Below, piece by piece: positions 22,657 through 34,438 of a DNA stretch of 64,000 nt. The notes beneath the pieces are model-generated. The model ran no database searches and was not told the origin of the DNA. It worked only from the letters and a program-made list of their open reading frames with translations. Numbering within the stretch: position 1 is the stretch's first letter; each line of letters begins with the position of its first letter. This DNA comes from Phaseolus vulgaris (lineage: Eukaryota > Streptophyta > Magnoliopsida > Fabales > Fabaceae): NCBI RefSeq assembly GCF_000499845.2, contig NC_023754.2:14521516-14585515 (forward strand), in the 5' to 3' direction. The position numbers were made by a program, and so were the translations under genes.

Positions 22657-25600
22657 ATGAGTGTGGTGGGGTTTGACATTGGTAATGAGAACTGTGTCAT
22701 TGCTGTAGTTAGGGAACGTGGGATTGATGTTTTGTTGAATTATGAATCCAAACGCGAAACCCCAGCTGTGGTCTGCTTTAACGAGAAGCAGCGGCTTTTG
22801 GGATCTGCTGGTGCTGCTTCGGCTATGATGCATATCAAATCCACTATATCACAAATAAAGAGACTAATAGGAAGGAAATTTGCAGATCCTGATGTGGATA
22901 AAGAGCTGAAAATGCTCCCTCTTGAAACTTCGGAGAGTCCAGATGGAGGCATTTTGATTCACTTGAAGTACTTGGGGGAGATTCATGTATTTACGCCTGT
23001 TCAAATAATGTCCATGCTCTTTGCTCACTTGAAGACTATGACTGAAAAAGATTTGGAGATGCCCATTTCAGATTGTGTTATTGGGATCCCATCATACTTT
23101 ACGGACTTGCAGAGACGGGCATATCTTGATGCAGCTAAAATTGCAGGGTTGAAACCTCTGAGATTGATCCATGATTGTACTGCAACTGCCCTTAGTTATG
23201 GAATGTACAAAACAGATTTTACCAGTACAGGTCCGGTTTATGTTGCATTTATTGACGTTGGTCATTGTGACACACAGGTCTCTATTGCATCATTTGAGTT
23301 TGGGAAAATGAAGATACTTTCACAGGCATCTGACAGGAGCTTAGGGGGAAGGAACTTTGATGAAGTTATTTTTAGTCATTTTGCAGCAAAATTCAAGCAA
23401 GAGTACCACATTGATGTGTATTCTAATCCCAAGGCGTGCTTTAGGCTACGTGCAGCATGTGAGAAATTGAAGAAAGTTTTGAGTGCAAATCTAGAGGCAC
23501 CGCTAAATATCGAGTGCTTGATGGATGAGAAGGATGTTAAGGGCCTTATCTCAAGGGAAGAATTTGAAAAGCTCGCATCAGGATTATTAGAAAGAGTTTC
23601 TATTCCTTGCCTCAGAGCATTAACGGATGCAAACTTGACAGCGGAGAAGATTTCTTCTGTAGAGCTAGTTGGTTCGGGTTCTAGGATTCCAGCTATAAGT
23701 ACAATACTAATTTCCTTATTCAAGAGAGAACCCAGTCGACAGCTGAATGCAAGTGAGTGTGTAGCTCGTGGTTGTGCTCTACAGTGTGCAATGCTCAGTC
23801 CTGTTTACCGTGTGAGAGAATACGAGGTTTGTATACACATTTTTTCAAATCTATCCTCATCCTATCGTTATGTTATGTATTGCTGATTAGAATTGATTTT
23901 ATGGATTCTAAGAAATGTAGTAATTGTGAACGAATCAAGTTATTAGCTAGATTTATTCTAAGAAAGTTTAGTTTCTGCCTTTTGCTTGTTTTCCGTAGTT
24001 CCATTTTTCTCCTTTTCTGATTTAAAATGACACTTCCATTACTTCAATTTCTCAAAAGTATAGAGTTAGCCTCTATTTGTTGTATTGTTCTGTATATGAT
24101 TAATGTGATTTCTCATGTTTTTTCAGGTTCAGGATGTTATTCCCTTTTCTATTGGACTTTCATCAGATGAAGGCCCAATTGCTGTGATATCAAATGGTGT
24201 ACTTTTCCCAAAAGGCCAACCCTTTCCAAGTGTTAAAGTCATAGCCTTTCAGCGAAGTAATTTGTTTCATTTGGAAGCGTTCTATGTTAATCCAGATGAA
24301 CTACCACCTGGGACATCTCCTAAAATTAGTTGTGTCACGGTATACCACTTTAGAACATTCTGCTTGTGTAAATCGGTTTAAATTATTTTGTTTCGTGCTC
24401 ATTTTTATTTATTTTATATTTTCTCCTAAACCACACTCTTTGGGAGTAGTTATCATCCCCACTCTTCTGCTTTTCCTGTGTGCTTAATGCTCTAAAATTT
24501 TGGGGTGAGATCTTTGTTTTTTTTTTTTTGGGGGGGGGGGGGGGGGTGGGGGGGGTAATTCTATGTAAACTTTTAAATGATCTTTGTTTTAGTTTTTTGG
24601 GTACTCAATAATTCATAGATATGTTTTAAATTTAAATTTCATAGTGGTTATTTATCATTACCACAATCAATACTTTTTTGTGGGAGCTGTAGTATTCCAA
24701 TATTTTGCAGTTGTTAATGCAATATATGCAAGTATCTCCAAACGTTTTGTGTGACTGCTGTCAGTTATTGTTTTGAAGTGAAAAAAGTTACTTTAATGGA
24801 TCCAGAGCTATTGTAATAGACCCTCACCCTATTTCCTAATGAGAGATAGACTTCGTTACCAAATGACCTGTGACTGTGACTTTGTCCTGACATAAAAGGA
24901 AACCATAGTTTGTTGTAATGTAAACCTAATTAGATTTAACAATACGAAAGTGGGATCAGTTTTCTGTGGATAAGCATACACTTGATTAAATCATTGTTAG
25001 GAAAACGAGGAAGTGTATGTGGTAGATCTAGCATCATTCCATGTGCTGGTAATTCAGCATGCATTATCTGCATGCCCTAACCTTGAGATATGCTTATGCA
25101 TTTGATCAACGCTTCATTTCAGATTGGCCCTTTCCATGGATCCCATGGTAGTAAGAGCAGAGTTAAAGTTAGAGTTTCACTTGATCTGCATGGAATTCTC
25201 AATATTGAATCAGCTACAGTAAGTAAGAAGCCTCTTTTATCTTTCCATATTTTGTTATTTGTTTTTCTAAGAGATCTTTGGACATAAACCTTTCTGTGAT
25301 TCCAGTTGATCAAGAATGACATGGATGATTTGGTTATGGCGGGTGATCATAATTCAAATTCTGATGAAATGGATATTGATCCCATTCCTGAGACAGTTAC
25401 CAATGGGTTTGAAGATATTACCAATAAGAAGTTGGAATCTCCATACAGTTCTGTAAGTACTCATGTTTTCCCCCCTCATTGTTTCTCACTTTTTTTTAAC
25501 TTACTGGGGAATCTCTGATGTTAGAGTTTTCTAGTAATTTTATCCTTTGATTTGAGCATGGAATTTTATAGGTAAAATGTAAGAGGCAATTTTATCATGA

Positions 25601-27411
25601 ATTGTTGGTGTTTGGAGTAAATATCATAGCTTTTTACAGGTTGTTGTGATTGTGGTGATAATTAATTATGATTGCAGATATGATTTATTTCAGTGTTTGG
25701 ATTAAGTTAAAATATTTCGATAATACCTTTTTTACAGGTCGATGGTATAAGAAAAGATAAGGGTACCAGACGGGTTGATGTGCCAGTGAATGAGAATATC
25801 TATGGTGGAATGACAAAGGCAGAAATTTCAGAAGCTCGTGAAAAAGAACTCCAGTTGGCCCAACAGGACATAATTATAGAGCAAACCAAAGAAAAGAAGA
25901 ATAGTTTGGAGTCTTATGTCTATGATATGAGGAGTAAGGTACAGATTCAATGTCTCAACAATTTGTTCCTTTTTTAAAGAATTGGAGGCTTAACTTTTTT
26001 AGAGTTAATTAAAAGTCTTAAGTGTCACATTGAGAAACTTTATAGCTTGTAGTTATTGAAAATTGATTTTCATGTCTATCTGTGGTGATTCATTTGTAAA
26101 TGTAAGGCTAAAATTAGTTTCTGGGTGGTCTTATCTGCACAGGGTCGGAAATACCAAATCTGGATCCCTTTCAATGGATCTGGCATTTGAAGATTATGTT
26201 TTTGGTTTATTTTCCTTTGTGAGCTGAAATTTAAATTTATTTGCATATTTAAATAGCTCTTCCACACATATCGAAGCTTTGCGAGTGAACACGAGAGGGA
26301 TGACATATCTAGGAGTCTTCAAGAGACTGAGGAATGGCTTTATGAGGATGGTGTTGATGAAACTGAGAATGCTTATTCTTCAAAACTGGAAGATCTGAAA
26401 AAGGTTATTTTTCCTCTTTTTTTCTATCACTGAATCCCTTTTCGGGCTTATTGTTTACAATCTGTGTCATCTTGTAGCTGGTAGATCCAATTGAGAATCG
26501 TTTCAAAGATGAAAAAGAAAGAGTGCAAGCTAAAGAGGATTTATCGAAGTGCATTTTAAAGCATCGGACATCTGCAGAATCCCTTCCACCCCAGGATAAA
26601 GAACTGGTACAGTGAAAATTAGGCTAGTATATTCTATTGTGATTAGATGATGATTTTATTGTTTAGATCAGCTTTCAAGTGATGATTTTATTGTTTCAGA
26701 TCATCAACGAGTGCAATAAAGCAGAGCAGTGGTTGAAAGAGAAGATCCAGCAACAAGAATCCTTTCCTAAGAATACTGACCCAATATTATGGTCAAGTGA
26801 TATTAAGAGCAAGACAGAAGAGTTTAACCTGTATGATTTCTGTTTTCCTTTTCAGAACTGTATAGTTATAGTTTTCATAGTCCATGGGACACAAAACTTA
26901 AAAAGAAGAGTCTGGGAATAAGTATTCATTAAATTGTAGTACTATTAGGCAACCAAATATTTTGATTCATGTAATAAAGTTCCTCATAGTTAATAGATTT
27001 CATTGCAAATAATATTGTTATGATAATTCTGAGCTAGGACAAAACTTAGATACAGTCCTTTTAATGTTTTTCTACATCAAATTAGAGTTTTTACCTTAGT
27101 AATCTGTGTTAACATTTAATCAAAATATTTATTAGGCAGATTATTGAGGTGAATTTAATTTTGATAGAAGAAGAACACAAATGCCTAAGTAACTACATCT
27201 AAGTTTTGTCCTTTGGATGATACACTAGCTTGTGCATAACATTGTTCAGATGGTCTTACAAACATGTTTGTCTTTTTCCTTCTGATTTTATCTCAGCATT
27301 AACAAATGTCCCATTTTGATGGTTTCTAGAACATGCCAACACATATTGGGATCCAAGACTTCTCCATCTCCAGAAGATAAAGACATGCCAGATTCGTTCA
27401 ATGATCCATGA
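22657..27411 (+). CDS. Heat shock 70 kDa protein 16-like (Hsp110/HSPA4 branch)
   Basis: Nine coding exons with GT-AG borders: 22657-23826, 24127-24339, 25123-25218, 25306-25452, 25738-25938, 26257-26403, 26478-26606, 26700-26830, 27330-27411. They add to 2,316 bp, 771 residues. An in-frame TGA three codons upstream supports the start. The nucleotide-binding domain carries GFDIGNEN (5-12), FIDVGHCDTQV (198-208) and VELVGSGSRIPAI (335-347). The second phosphate loop lacks the GGGT of ordinary Hsp70, as in Hsp110-type exchange factors. The beta and helical parts follow, with QETEEWLYEDG and a Lys/Glu-rich tail; there is no EEVD end. It closely resembles Arabidopsis HSP70-16 as I remember it. The likely role is cytosolic or nuclear nucleotide exchange and holdase activity for Hsp70, inferred from family. 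Confidence 0.95.
24517..24555 (+). repeat. T13-G17 homopolymer junction in chaperone intron 2
   Basis: A run of T is followed directly by a run of about 17 G, one T, then about nine more G. It lies in the intron 24340-25122. Confidence 0.9.
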
Positions 27412-28197
27412 ATACATTGAGATTATTATACCACATGAGCTGAAGAGCCAAGTTTTCATTACTGATACCATCTGACAAATATAGCAAAAAAATTCCTTGC
27501 ATTTCTGTTTTGCAGCGTTTTGTATTTTGATAATTTTTCTAATCTATTATGATATGATATAGTTCTTCAAATGAATCAAATAGATTCCACTTTAAGGGAT
27601 AAAAATGTGTGGAGTATTAGTGGCCCTTGTTCATCCATTGTGCTCAAAGAAATTCTTACAAAATTGATTGGTCAGCCTCTGTTGATGTTGGAGTTTGTTG
27701 TGAAACTCTTTTAGCATATAATAAGTTGTTATGCGGCTTCATGATATTCTATGAAATTAAATCATTATGTTTAATATTAGGCTGGTCACATTTTTCATGA
27801 TACTCTCTTTTTTAATTTATCAATTTTTCTTTATATGGTGTTCTTCTATGAGGATTGTTATGTTCAATAGTGTTGTGTAACATTAGAGTTATTGATTTGT
27901 TATATTATTGATGTATTATAGTTTAGACTCACTTAGTCACATTAGGAAGAATTTGACTTGAATTACATATTACTTCCAAATTCTTTTTAGTACTAAACAA
28001 ACTAAGAGATGGCAAATGCTAACTAGTGCATCAATAATGGTTAAATAAATTGAAGTTATGTGTACAAGATTAGGGAGAAATCAAGTTATTTTTGTCCATA
28101 ATTAACTTTAAACAGTTATTCATTAATCTAATAGTTAGGTTGAGATATTTTTAGAATGATTGGATTAAAGAAAATGAAAAGTTAAAAATTAGAATTA
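27412..28197. other. 3' flank of the chaperone gene and spacer
   Basis: The first part is presumably 3' UTR. No further gene seen. Confidence 0.45.
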
Positions 28198-28675
28198 AGA
28201 ATAGGCTTAATTAAATTTTAAGTTGCTTCTAGATTTGGGTGCTTTTAATTAAATCCCTGTTAAGTTTTTTGATCAATGTAGTATTCAAAGTTTTATATTT
28301 TTTAATAAAATTTCTGTTGTAAAATAAATCATTTTTGTTAATTTTATTAAAATTGTGTTTGATAATAATAATAGTTATTGCTTAGTGTAGGTAATTACAT
28401 GGAAGGTATTGAACATGACCATCTCATTATATTTTAAATTAAAGCAAGTCGCCTTGTTACTTTATATTAGTTAATATTGTTTTATATTAATCATGTTTAC
28501 AAGTAAATAAGATAGTTAAGATGACTAAATAAGATAACAATCGTATAATCGAATTAATGAAAATAATTAAATTATAGGACTCAATTGAAAAATATAAAAA
28601 TTAGAAATACTCAATAAACTAAAAAAATTTAGTAGAGATTTTATTAAAAATACTCATTAAATAAACCTTTAGAAT
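28198..28675. mobile_element. Possible MITE (28203-28670) flanked by AGAAT
   Basis: The left end AGGCTTAATTAAATTTT and the reverse complement of the right end AAAGGTTTATTTAATGAG form an imperfect inverted repeat. Inner parts (TTTTAATTAAATCCCTGTTAAG versus the inverted right side) also pair loosely. AGAAT occurs directly at both sides. Base composition is very AT-rich, so chance matches are possible. Confidence 0.42.
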
Positions 28676-29214
28676 AATTTTTATAAAATTAAATATTTTC
28701 ATTTTTTATTAATATTTAATTTTTCTATCAATTACATTATTTGTAAACATAACTCAAATAATTTGAATTTTTCAAAAATTAAAAATGTTAAATATACTGT
28801 TTGAATTTCTTTATTATCATTACAATACTTTTATGAAAAATAAATTAAAATAAAATGAGTTTAGTAATGTTTTATTGTAAATGTATAATTTTAAATAGAT
28901 GACATTACTTTTTAAAAAATATTTTACAATTTTTTCCTAAAAAGTATTTTTAAGTAAAATCGGAAATTTGACAAATATTGATATTTTCCAATATTTTGAA
29001 AGTCTTTTCATCCAAGGAAAAGAACATTTACCCTTCTAAATTGTATTTCTTTTACAAACAGACGTCCAAAACTTTAATTTTGTTTGAATTGATTCTCAAA
29101 TTTCATCTTATCTATTTATAAAAACTCCCAACTTTAATTTCATTCCTATGGATTCTTAATTTTTTGTACAGACAACTAAATAATTTTTCCTAACATAACT
29201 ACAATGACATATCA
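28676..29214. other. AT-rich spacer
   Basis: I see nothing recognisable. Confidence 0.45.
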
Positions 29215-29560
29215 AATAGTACTCAATTATATTAATCATTAATATACTTCAAATAAAATTAATTTAATTAAAATTATCGTACTAAAATTGTAATTTTATT
29301 ATTATTCTAAAAACGGAAAATATTTATTGTACTAAACTATTATTTATCTTTAATACAATAATGCTAGATGAATTATGATTTCAAACTCTACATTAATCTT
29401 GTTACTATCTTCCACAATCTCTCCTATCACTGATTCTCTTCTTAGAAGTATTTTTACAAAACTTGAAAAAAGAGAATGATTTTGTTTTGAAGATGGTTGA
29501 ATAATCTATTATTTGAAACCTATGATAACAAAATAGATTTAAGAATACCACTCCCTCAAG
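29215..29560 (+). repeat. Upstream segment of S9 copy 1, homologous to 51890-52164
   Basis: Shared blocks such as CTCAATTATATTAAT, GTAGATGAATTATGATTTC (GCTAGATG... here) and ACAAAATAGATTTAAGAA occur in the same order in both places. The second copy lies just upstream of S9 copy 2, so this is the far end of the duplicated promoter region, cut off from its gene by the Copia nest. Confidence 0.75.
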
Positions 29561-29730
29561 TCATCTGTTATTGTAACATTTATTTCAAATAATAAGGTCT
29601 CAATTACAATATTATATAATCTAAAATAATTCTTTATTAGATAAACTTTTAATCATTTAAAAATTATCTTAGACATAGTTTCTCAAAACAATTATTAAAA
29701 AATTTACAAATTTATGATATATGATCGTCA

Positions 29731-29979
29731 TGTAAAATAACATATACATAATGCATACAATTATGCACATCATAAGGATCTTTCAATTATGATTCTCACA
29801 CATAATATTCAATTATAATAGAGATAGATACTTACCTTGATCCATGAGAGTCCCTATGTGAACAATTTTTTTAATCTCCTTTTCTCAATCTATCTCTTGC
29901 TATTCCTTTCTTTTCACGTTCTTTCTTGATGATTAACTGTGAACAACTTTCTTTGTAGAGATAGAACCTGTTTCTATTA
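29731..29979 (-). mobile_element. Copia LTR fragment, inverted, left edge of nest
   Basis: It is the reverse complement of about 34171-34421. It begins TGTAAAATAAC (LTR 3' end) and is cut at TTTCTATT, where integrase-side sequence of opposite orientation begins. Confidence 0.85.
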
Positions 29980-30622
29980 GTGAATGAATGTTCTACTTTC
30001 TTGTGGCATAAACGTTTGAAACATATTTCCAAAGAAGGGATGGAAAGATGAGTAAAGAATGAAATACTTCCAAATTTAGATTTTACTAATCTGAATGTAT
30101 GTGTGGATTGTATTAAAGGCAAACAAACAAAACACACAAAGAAGAGAGCCACAAGAAGCACTCAACTTCTTGAAATTATACACATTGATATGTGTAAACC
30201 TTTTGATGTAAATTCTTTCAACAATAAGAGGTATTTTATCACCTTTATTGATGATTTTTCACGTTAAGGTTATGTCTATTTACTGCATGAAAAATATCAA
30301 GTAGTGCATGCTTTGGAAGTTTATATAAATAAAGTGGAAAGGCAATTAGTCAAAAAGGTGAAAATTGTCAGGTCAGATAGAGGTGGTGAATATTATGGAA
30401 AGTATGATGAAAGTGGACAACACCCTGGTTCATTTGCTAAGTTTCTTGAGAAACGTGGTATTTATGCTTAATACACAATGCCAAGAAACCACAACAAAAT
30501 GGTGTGTCAAAAAGTCGTAATCCAACCTTAATGGATATCGTTAGGAGTATGTTAAGTAATTCATCTTTACATGTATCATTATGGATGTATTTTTTAAAAA
30601 CTGCCATGTTCTGTTGAATAGG
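29980..30622 (+). pseudogene. Copia pre-integrase and integrase core, N-terminal part
   Basis: It begins in the GAG_pre-integrase region with LWHKRLKH and CVDCIKGK (zinc-binding HHCC), then IIHIDMCKPF and RSDRGGEYYG carry two Asp of the DDE triad. The frame has several stops and shifts (near 30057, 30265, 30470). It is interrupted at 30623 by a solo LTR. Confidence 0.85.
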
Positions 30623-31518
30623 TGATGCAAACCACCTCGACAAGCAGATAACTAAGGATACAACAGATATTTCAAAATTATGTCAATCATCACATCATAC
30701 AAGACCAGGCCCCACCAAACATTAGAAAGACCTCAACAGAAAAAGAACTGAAAATAGGTCGGAGCATTAGATGTTCTTTCTTCTGGTTTTTTTACAAGAC
30801 AAGTTTATGTAAATAATTTTGGCTCTTTTTGGGGGTCCAAATAGAAGAATAAGCTAGAGTAGGGTGTGCTTAGTAATTTGGGCTTATGCCAAGCCCACCT
30901 TTCAAAACATGTGCACCTAGATTTAGGGTTTCTTTGACCTACCTTCTAGAAGGTTTTTCATAAATGATGCCCCTACCCTTCTCACTCTTGCTCCCCAAGT
31001 CACTCTCTCCTATATAAAGGGTGTCTTGCCTCATGTATTTTTACATTAAATTTTGAATAGAAAAGAAACTTTGTTAGAGTGTTTAGTGAGTTGAGTCTCC
31101 TATTATCTTTGTCTCTTATCTTGAGTGCACAACACCTCAAGTGGCAGCTCTTCAGCACCCATCTTGGAGTCTCCTTCCCCTCCAAGTGTCGTGACCACAC
31201 CTTCATCATCTTAGGCTTCTCTTTTCTTTCATGTTTTTATTTTTCATTCCTTTATGTTCTTGTGTTCATCTTTGTCCATTATTTTTCCATCTTCTTTCTT
31301 TCCCTTATATACTTTTTAATTTTGCACCTTTTCATCATCACCACCATATAATTGTATTTTTTCTTTGCCCTCTAGAAGTGAACCTTCACACTTAACCACT
31401 TGGTTAAGTTTGTGTCCAGTGAGAATCTTCTTTGGGTTTCTCACCATATTTTGCTTAAAATAAAAAACCATAAACAAAGTGAAACCCATAAAATGTGCAA
31501 TCTTAAAATCAGCTCACA
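30623..31518 (+). mobile_element. Solo LTR, 896 bp, inside the Copia integrase
   Basis: It starts TGATGCAAACC and ends AGCTCACA. It is the same family as 35388-36281 (shared TTGAATAGAAAAG, CTTAACCACTTGGTTA, GTGTCCAGTG). A TATA box CTATATAAAG lies near 31012. A few bases seem lost at its 3' end, so no intact target duplication is visible. Confidence 0.82.
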
Positions 31519-33540
31519 GGATTCCTAGTAAGGCAGTTCAAAAGACACCTTTTGAATTGTGGACAAGTAGGAAACCCAGTTTGAGACACCTGCATGTTTG
31601 GGGATGTCAAACAGAAATTAGAATATACAATCCGCAAGAAAAGAAATTGGATGCAAGAACAATCAGTGGATATTTCATTGGTTATCTAGCAAAGTCAAAA
31701 GGGTATATGTTTTCCTGTCCTACCCATAAAGAATTGTTGAAACTGAAAATGCATGGTTCATTGAAAATGGTGAAACTAGTGGGACGTGGAGGTTGAGGAA
31801 GTTAAAACACAAGTTCCTTTAACTAGTACCTCTACTTCAAGTATTGTTGTTCCTAATGTAGTTGAATCACTTAACGATGAAGAAGAACAACAAATTAATG
31901 ATCATGAGGTTAACAATGAACCTGTAGTAGAACAACCACAAGAAATAGTATTAAGAAGATCTCAAAGAGAAATAAAGTTTGCTATTTCGAATGATTATGT
32001 GGTTTATCTACAAGAGTCAAAAAATGACTTAGGCATTGATAATGACCTAGTTTCCTTTTCAAAAGCCATCAATGGTGATAATTCTGATAAGTGGTTAGAT
32101 GCCATAAAATATGAGCTTAAATCAATGGCGCACAATGATGTATGGGGTCTTATGGAATTTCCAGAAAAATGTAAGAGAGTTAGGTGTAAATGGGTCTTTA
32201 AGACTAAATGTGACTCTCATGACAATATTGAACGTTATAAGGTCCAACTTGTTGCCAAAAAGTTTTACTCAAAAGGACGACATTGTTTGTAAGGAAATAT
32301 TTTCACCTGTTTTTAAGAAAGATCCTTTAGAATTATCATGGCGTTAGTAGCTCGTTATGATCTTAAGTTGCATAAGATGGATGTTAAAACTGTCTTTTTG
32401 AATGGGAATTTAGAAGAGAATGTTTATATGGACCAACCAGTGGGGTTCATTGAAGAAGGAAAGGAATACATCGTGTGTAAACTTAAGAAATCAATATACG
32501 GACTTAAACATGCTTTAGACAATGGTATCTTAAGTTCAATGATACTAATGTTTCTTTTGGATTTAAGGAAAACATTGTTGATCGGTGTATATATTTGAAG
32601 GTCAGTGGGAGCAAGTTTATATTTCTGATTCTATATGTTGATGATATCTTGCTTGCAACTAATGATCTTAGTCTATTAAGCAAGACTAAGAAGTTTCTCT
32701 CTAATAACTTTGAAATGCAAGATATGGGTGAGACATACTATGTGACAGGAATAGAAATATTTTGTGATAGATCATAAGGATTGTTAGGCTTGTCTCAGAA
32801 AGCGTGTAAGAGAGAGATTCAAAATGGATAAATGTTCAACATCTCCTATTCCAATACAAAAAGGAGACAAATTTAGTCTCATACAATGTCCCAAGAATGA
32901 TTTGGAACGAAAACAAATGGAGAATATCCCTTATGCATTTGTTGTTGGGTGTTTGATGTATGCTCAAACATGTACAAGACCAGATATTAGCTTTGCAGTT
33001 AGTATGCTTCGTAGATACCAGAGTGATCCAGGATTCGATCATTGGAAAGTTGCAAATAAAGTTTTAAGATACTTACAAGGAACAAAGAATCACATGCTTA
33101 CGTATAGAAAATTTGATCATCTTGAGGTGATTGGATATACAAATTCAGATTTTGCTGGTTGTATGGATACAAGAAAATCCACATTTGGTTATGTGTATCT
33201 TTTATCCGGATGAATGATTTTATGGAAAAGTGCGAAGCAGTCAGTCATTGTTGCATCCACCAAAGAGGTTGAATTTGTGGCATGCTTTGAGGCCACAGTT
33301 CAAGCTAATTGGTTGTGGAATTTTATTTCAGAACTTGGAATTGTTGACAATATTGCCAAGTCGCTGAGAATTTATTGTGATAATTTCACAACTACCTTCT
33401 TTTCTAAAAACAACAAGTATTCGAAAAGTGTTAAACATATGAAATTGAAATACTTTGTCGTTAAAGAGGAAGTTCACAAACATAGTGTCAATAGAACATA
33501 TTAACACTGATTTTATGCTTATTGACTCTTTAACAAAAGG
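31519..33540 (+). pseudogene. Copia integrase C-terminus, reverse transcriptase and RNase H
   Basis: Blocks in order: HLHVWGCQ and ISGYFIGY (integrase end, 31580-31685), CKWVFKTK (32185-32210) and LVAKKF, then VFLNGNLEENVYMDQP (32393-32440), YVDDIL (32635-32652, catalytic), TRPDISFAVSMLRRY (32977-33020), YTNSDFAGCMDTRKST (33138-33185, RNase H) and ASTKEVEF (33253-33276). Stops at about 31794, 32290, 32596, 32776 and 33211 and frameshifts make it inactive. Confidence 0.9.
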
Positions 33541-33993
33541 GTTACCACCTAAAACATTTAGTGGTCATGTTGAGAATATGAGCATTATGTCTACTTGTGA
33601 ATGATGAATATTATTATTAATGCTTATTTAACACTCTGAGCTCATTAATATATAAAAGTTTATGAAATCTATGTTTTCAACTTTATGTATATGCATGTAA
33701 ATTACGGTGTGGAAAACAAATTATGTTATTGTTCATGAAAATGACATTATGTTTGCACCCATTATGGACTTCTCATTATAAAGTCATATTAAGGAGAAAG
33801 GATGACATAATAGTACATGGAAGGAAATGTGTTGATTAAATGACATGTAACTGTCATGACTCTTATTATTTATGTATCCTTGATTTGATTTTGTTTGATG
33901 ATAAAACCAATTTACATAAGGCCTTTCAATGCACATTATGATTTATGTAACTATTAAATCATGAAATTATTATAGCTCATATGTAAATTTATG

Positions 33994-34092
33994 TCAAGTG
34001 GGAGAATGTTAGAAAATTATGTAAATTAATTTTATAATGTGACTCATATGAAATATATTTTGGGCTTTTGGGCCTGAATAGAATGTGATAAG

Positions 34093-34133
<41 letters not shown>

Positions 34134-34421
34134 GATTCCTAATGAAAACCTAATCTGATAGAGATTGGGAAAGAATAGAAATGAGTTCTGTCTCTACAAA
34201 GGAAGTTGTTCACGGTTAACCATCAAGAAAGAACGTGAAAAGAAAGGAATTGCAAGAGATAGATTAAGTAAAGGAGATTAAAGAAACAACTCATATAGGA
34301 ACTCTCATGGATCCATGTAAGTGTTTATCTCTATTATAATTGAATATTATGTGTGAGAATCATAATTGAAAGATCCTTATGATGTGCATAATTGTATGCA
34401 TTATGTATGTGTTATTTTACA
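33994..34421 (+). mobile_element. Complete Copia LTR (34007-34421) preceded by polypurine tract
   Basis: The purine tract AAGTGGGAGAA ends at 34006. The LTR runs from TGTTAGAAAATTATG to TTATTTTACA, 415 bp. It contains a TA microsatellite (34094-34131). It serves as 3' LTR for the pol half to its left and as 5' LTR for the gag half to its right. Confidence 0.88.
34094..34131. repeat. TA microsatellite in the Copia LTR
   Basis: About 18 TA units. The same position in the right-hand LTR fragment (42019-42041) is also TA-rich. Confidence 0.85.
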
Positions 34422-34423
34422 TG

Positions 34424-34438
34424 TGGTATCACAACCTA
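34424..34438 (+). other. Primer-binding-site-like sequence of the Copia element
   Basis: TGGTATCACAACC, two bases after the LTR end, resembles the initiator-tRNA-Met-complementary TGGTATCAGAGC used by Copia elements, with changes. Confidence 0.65.
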
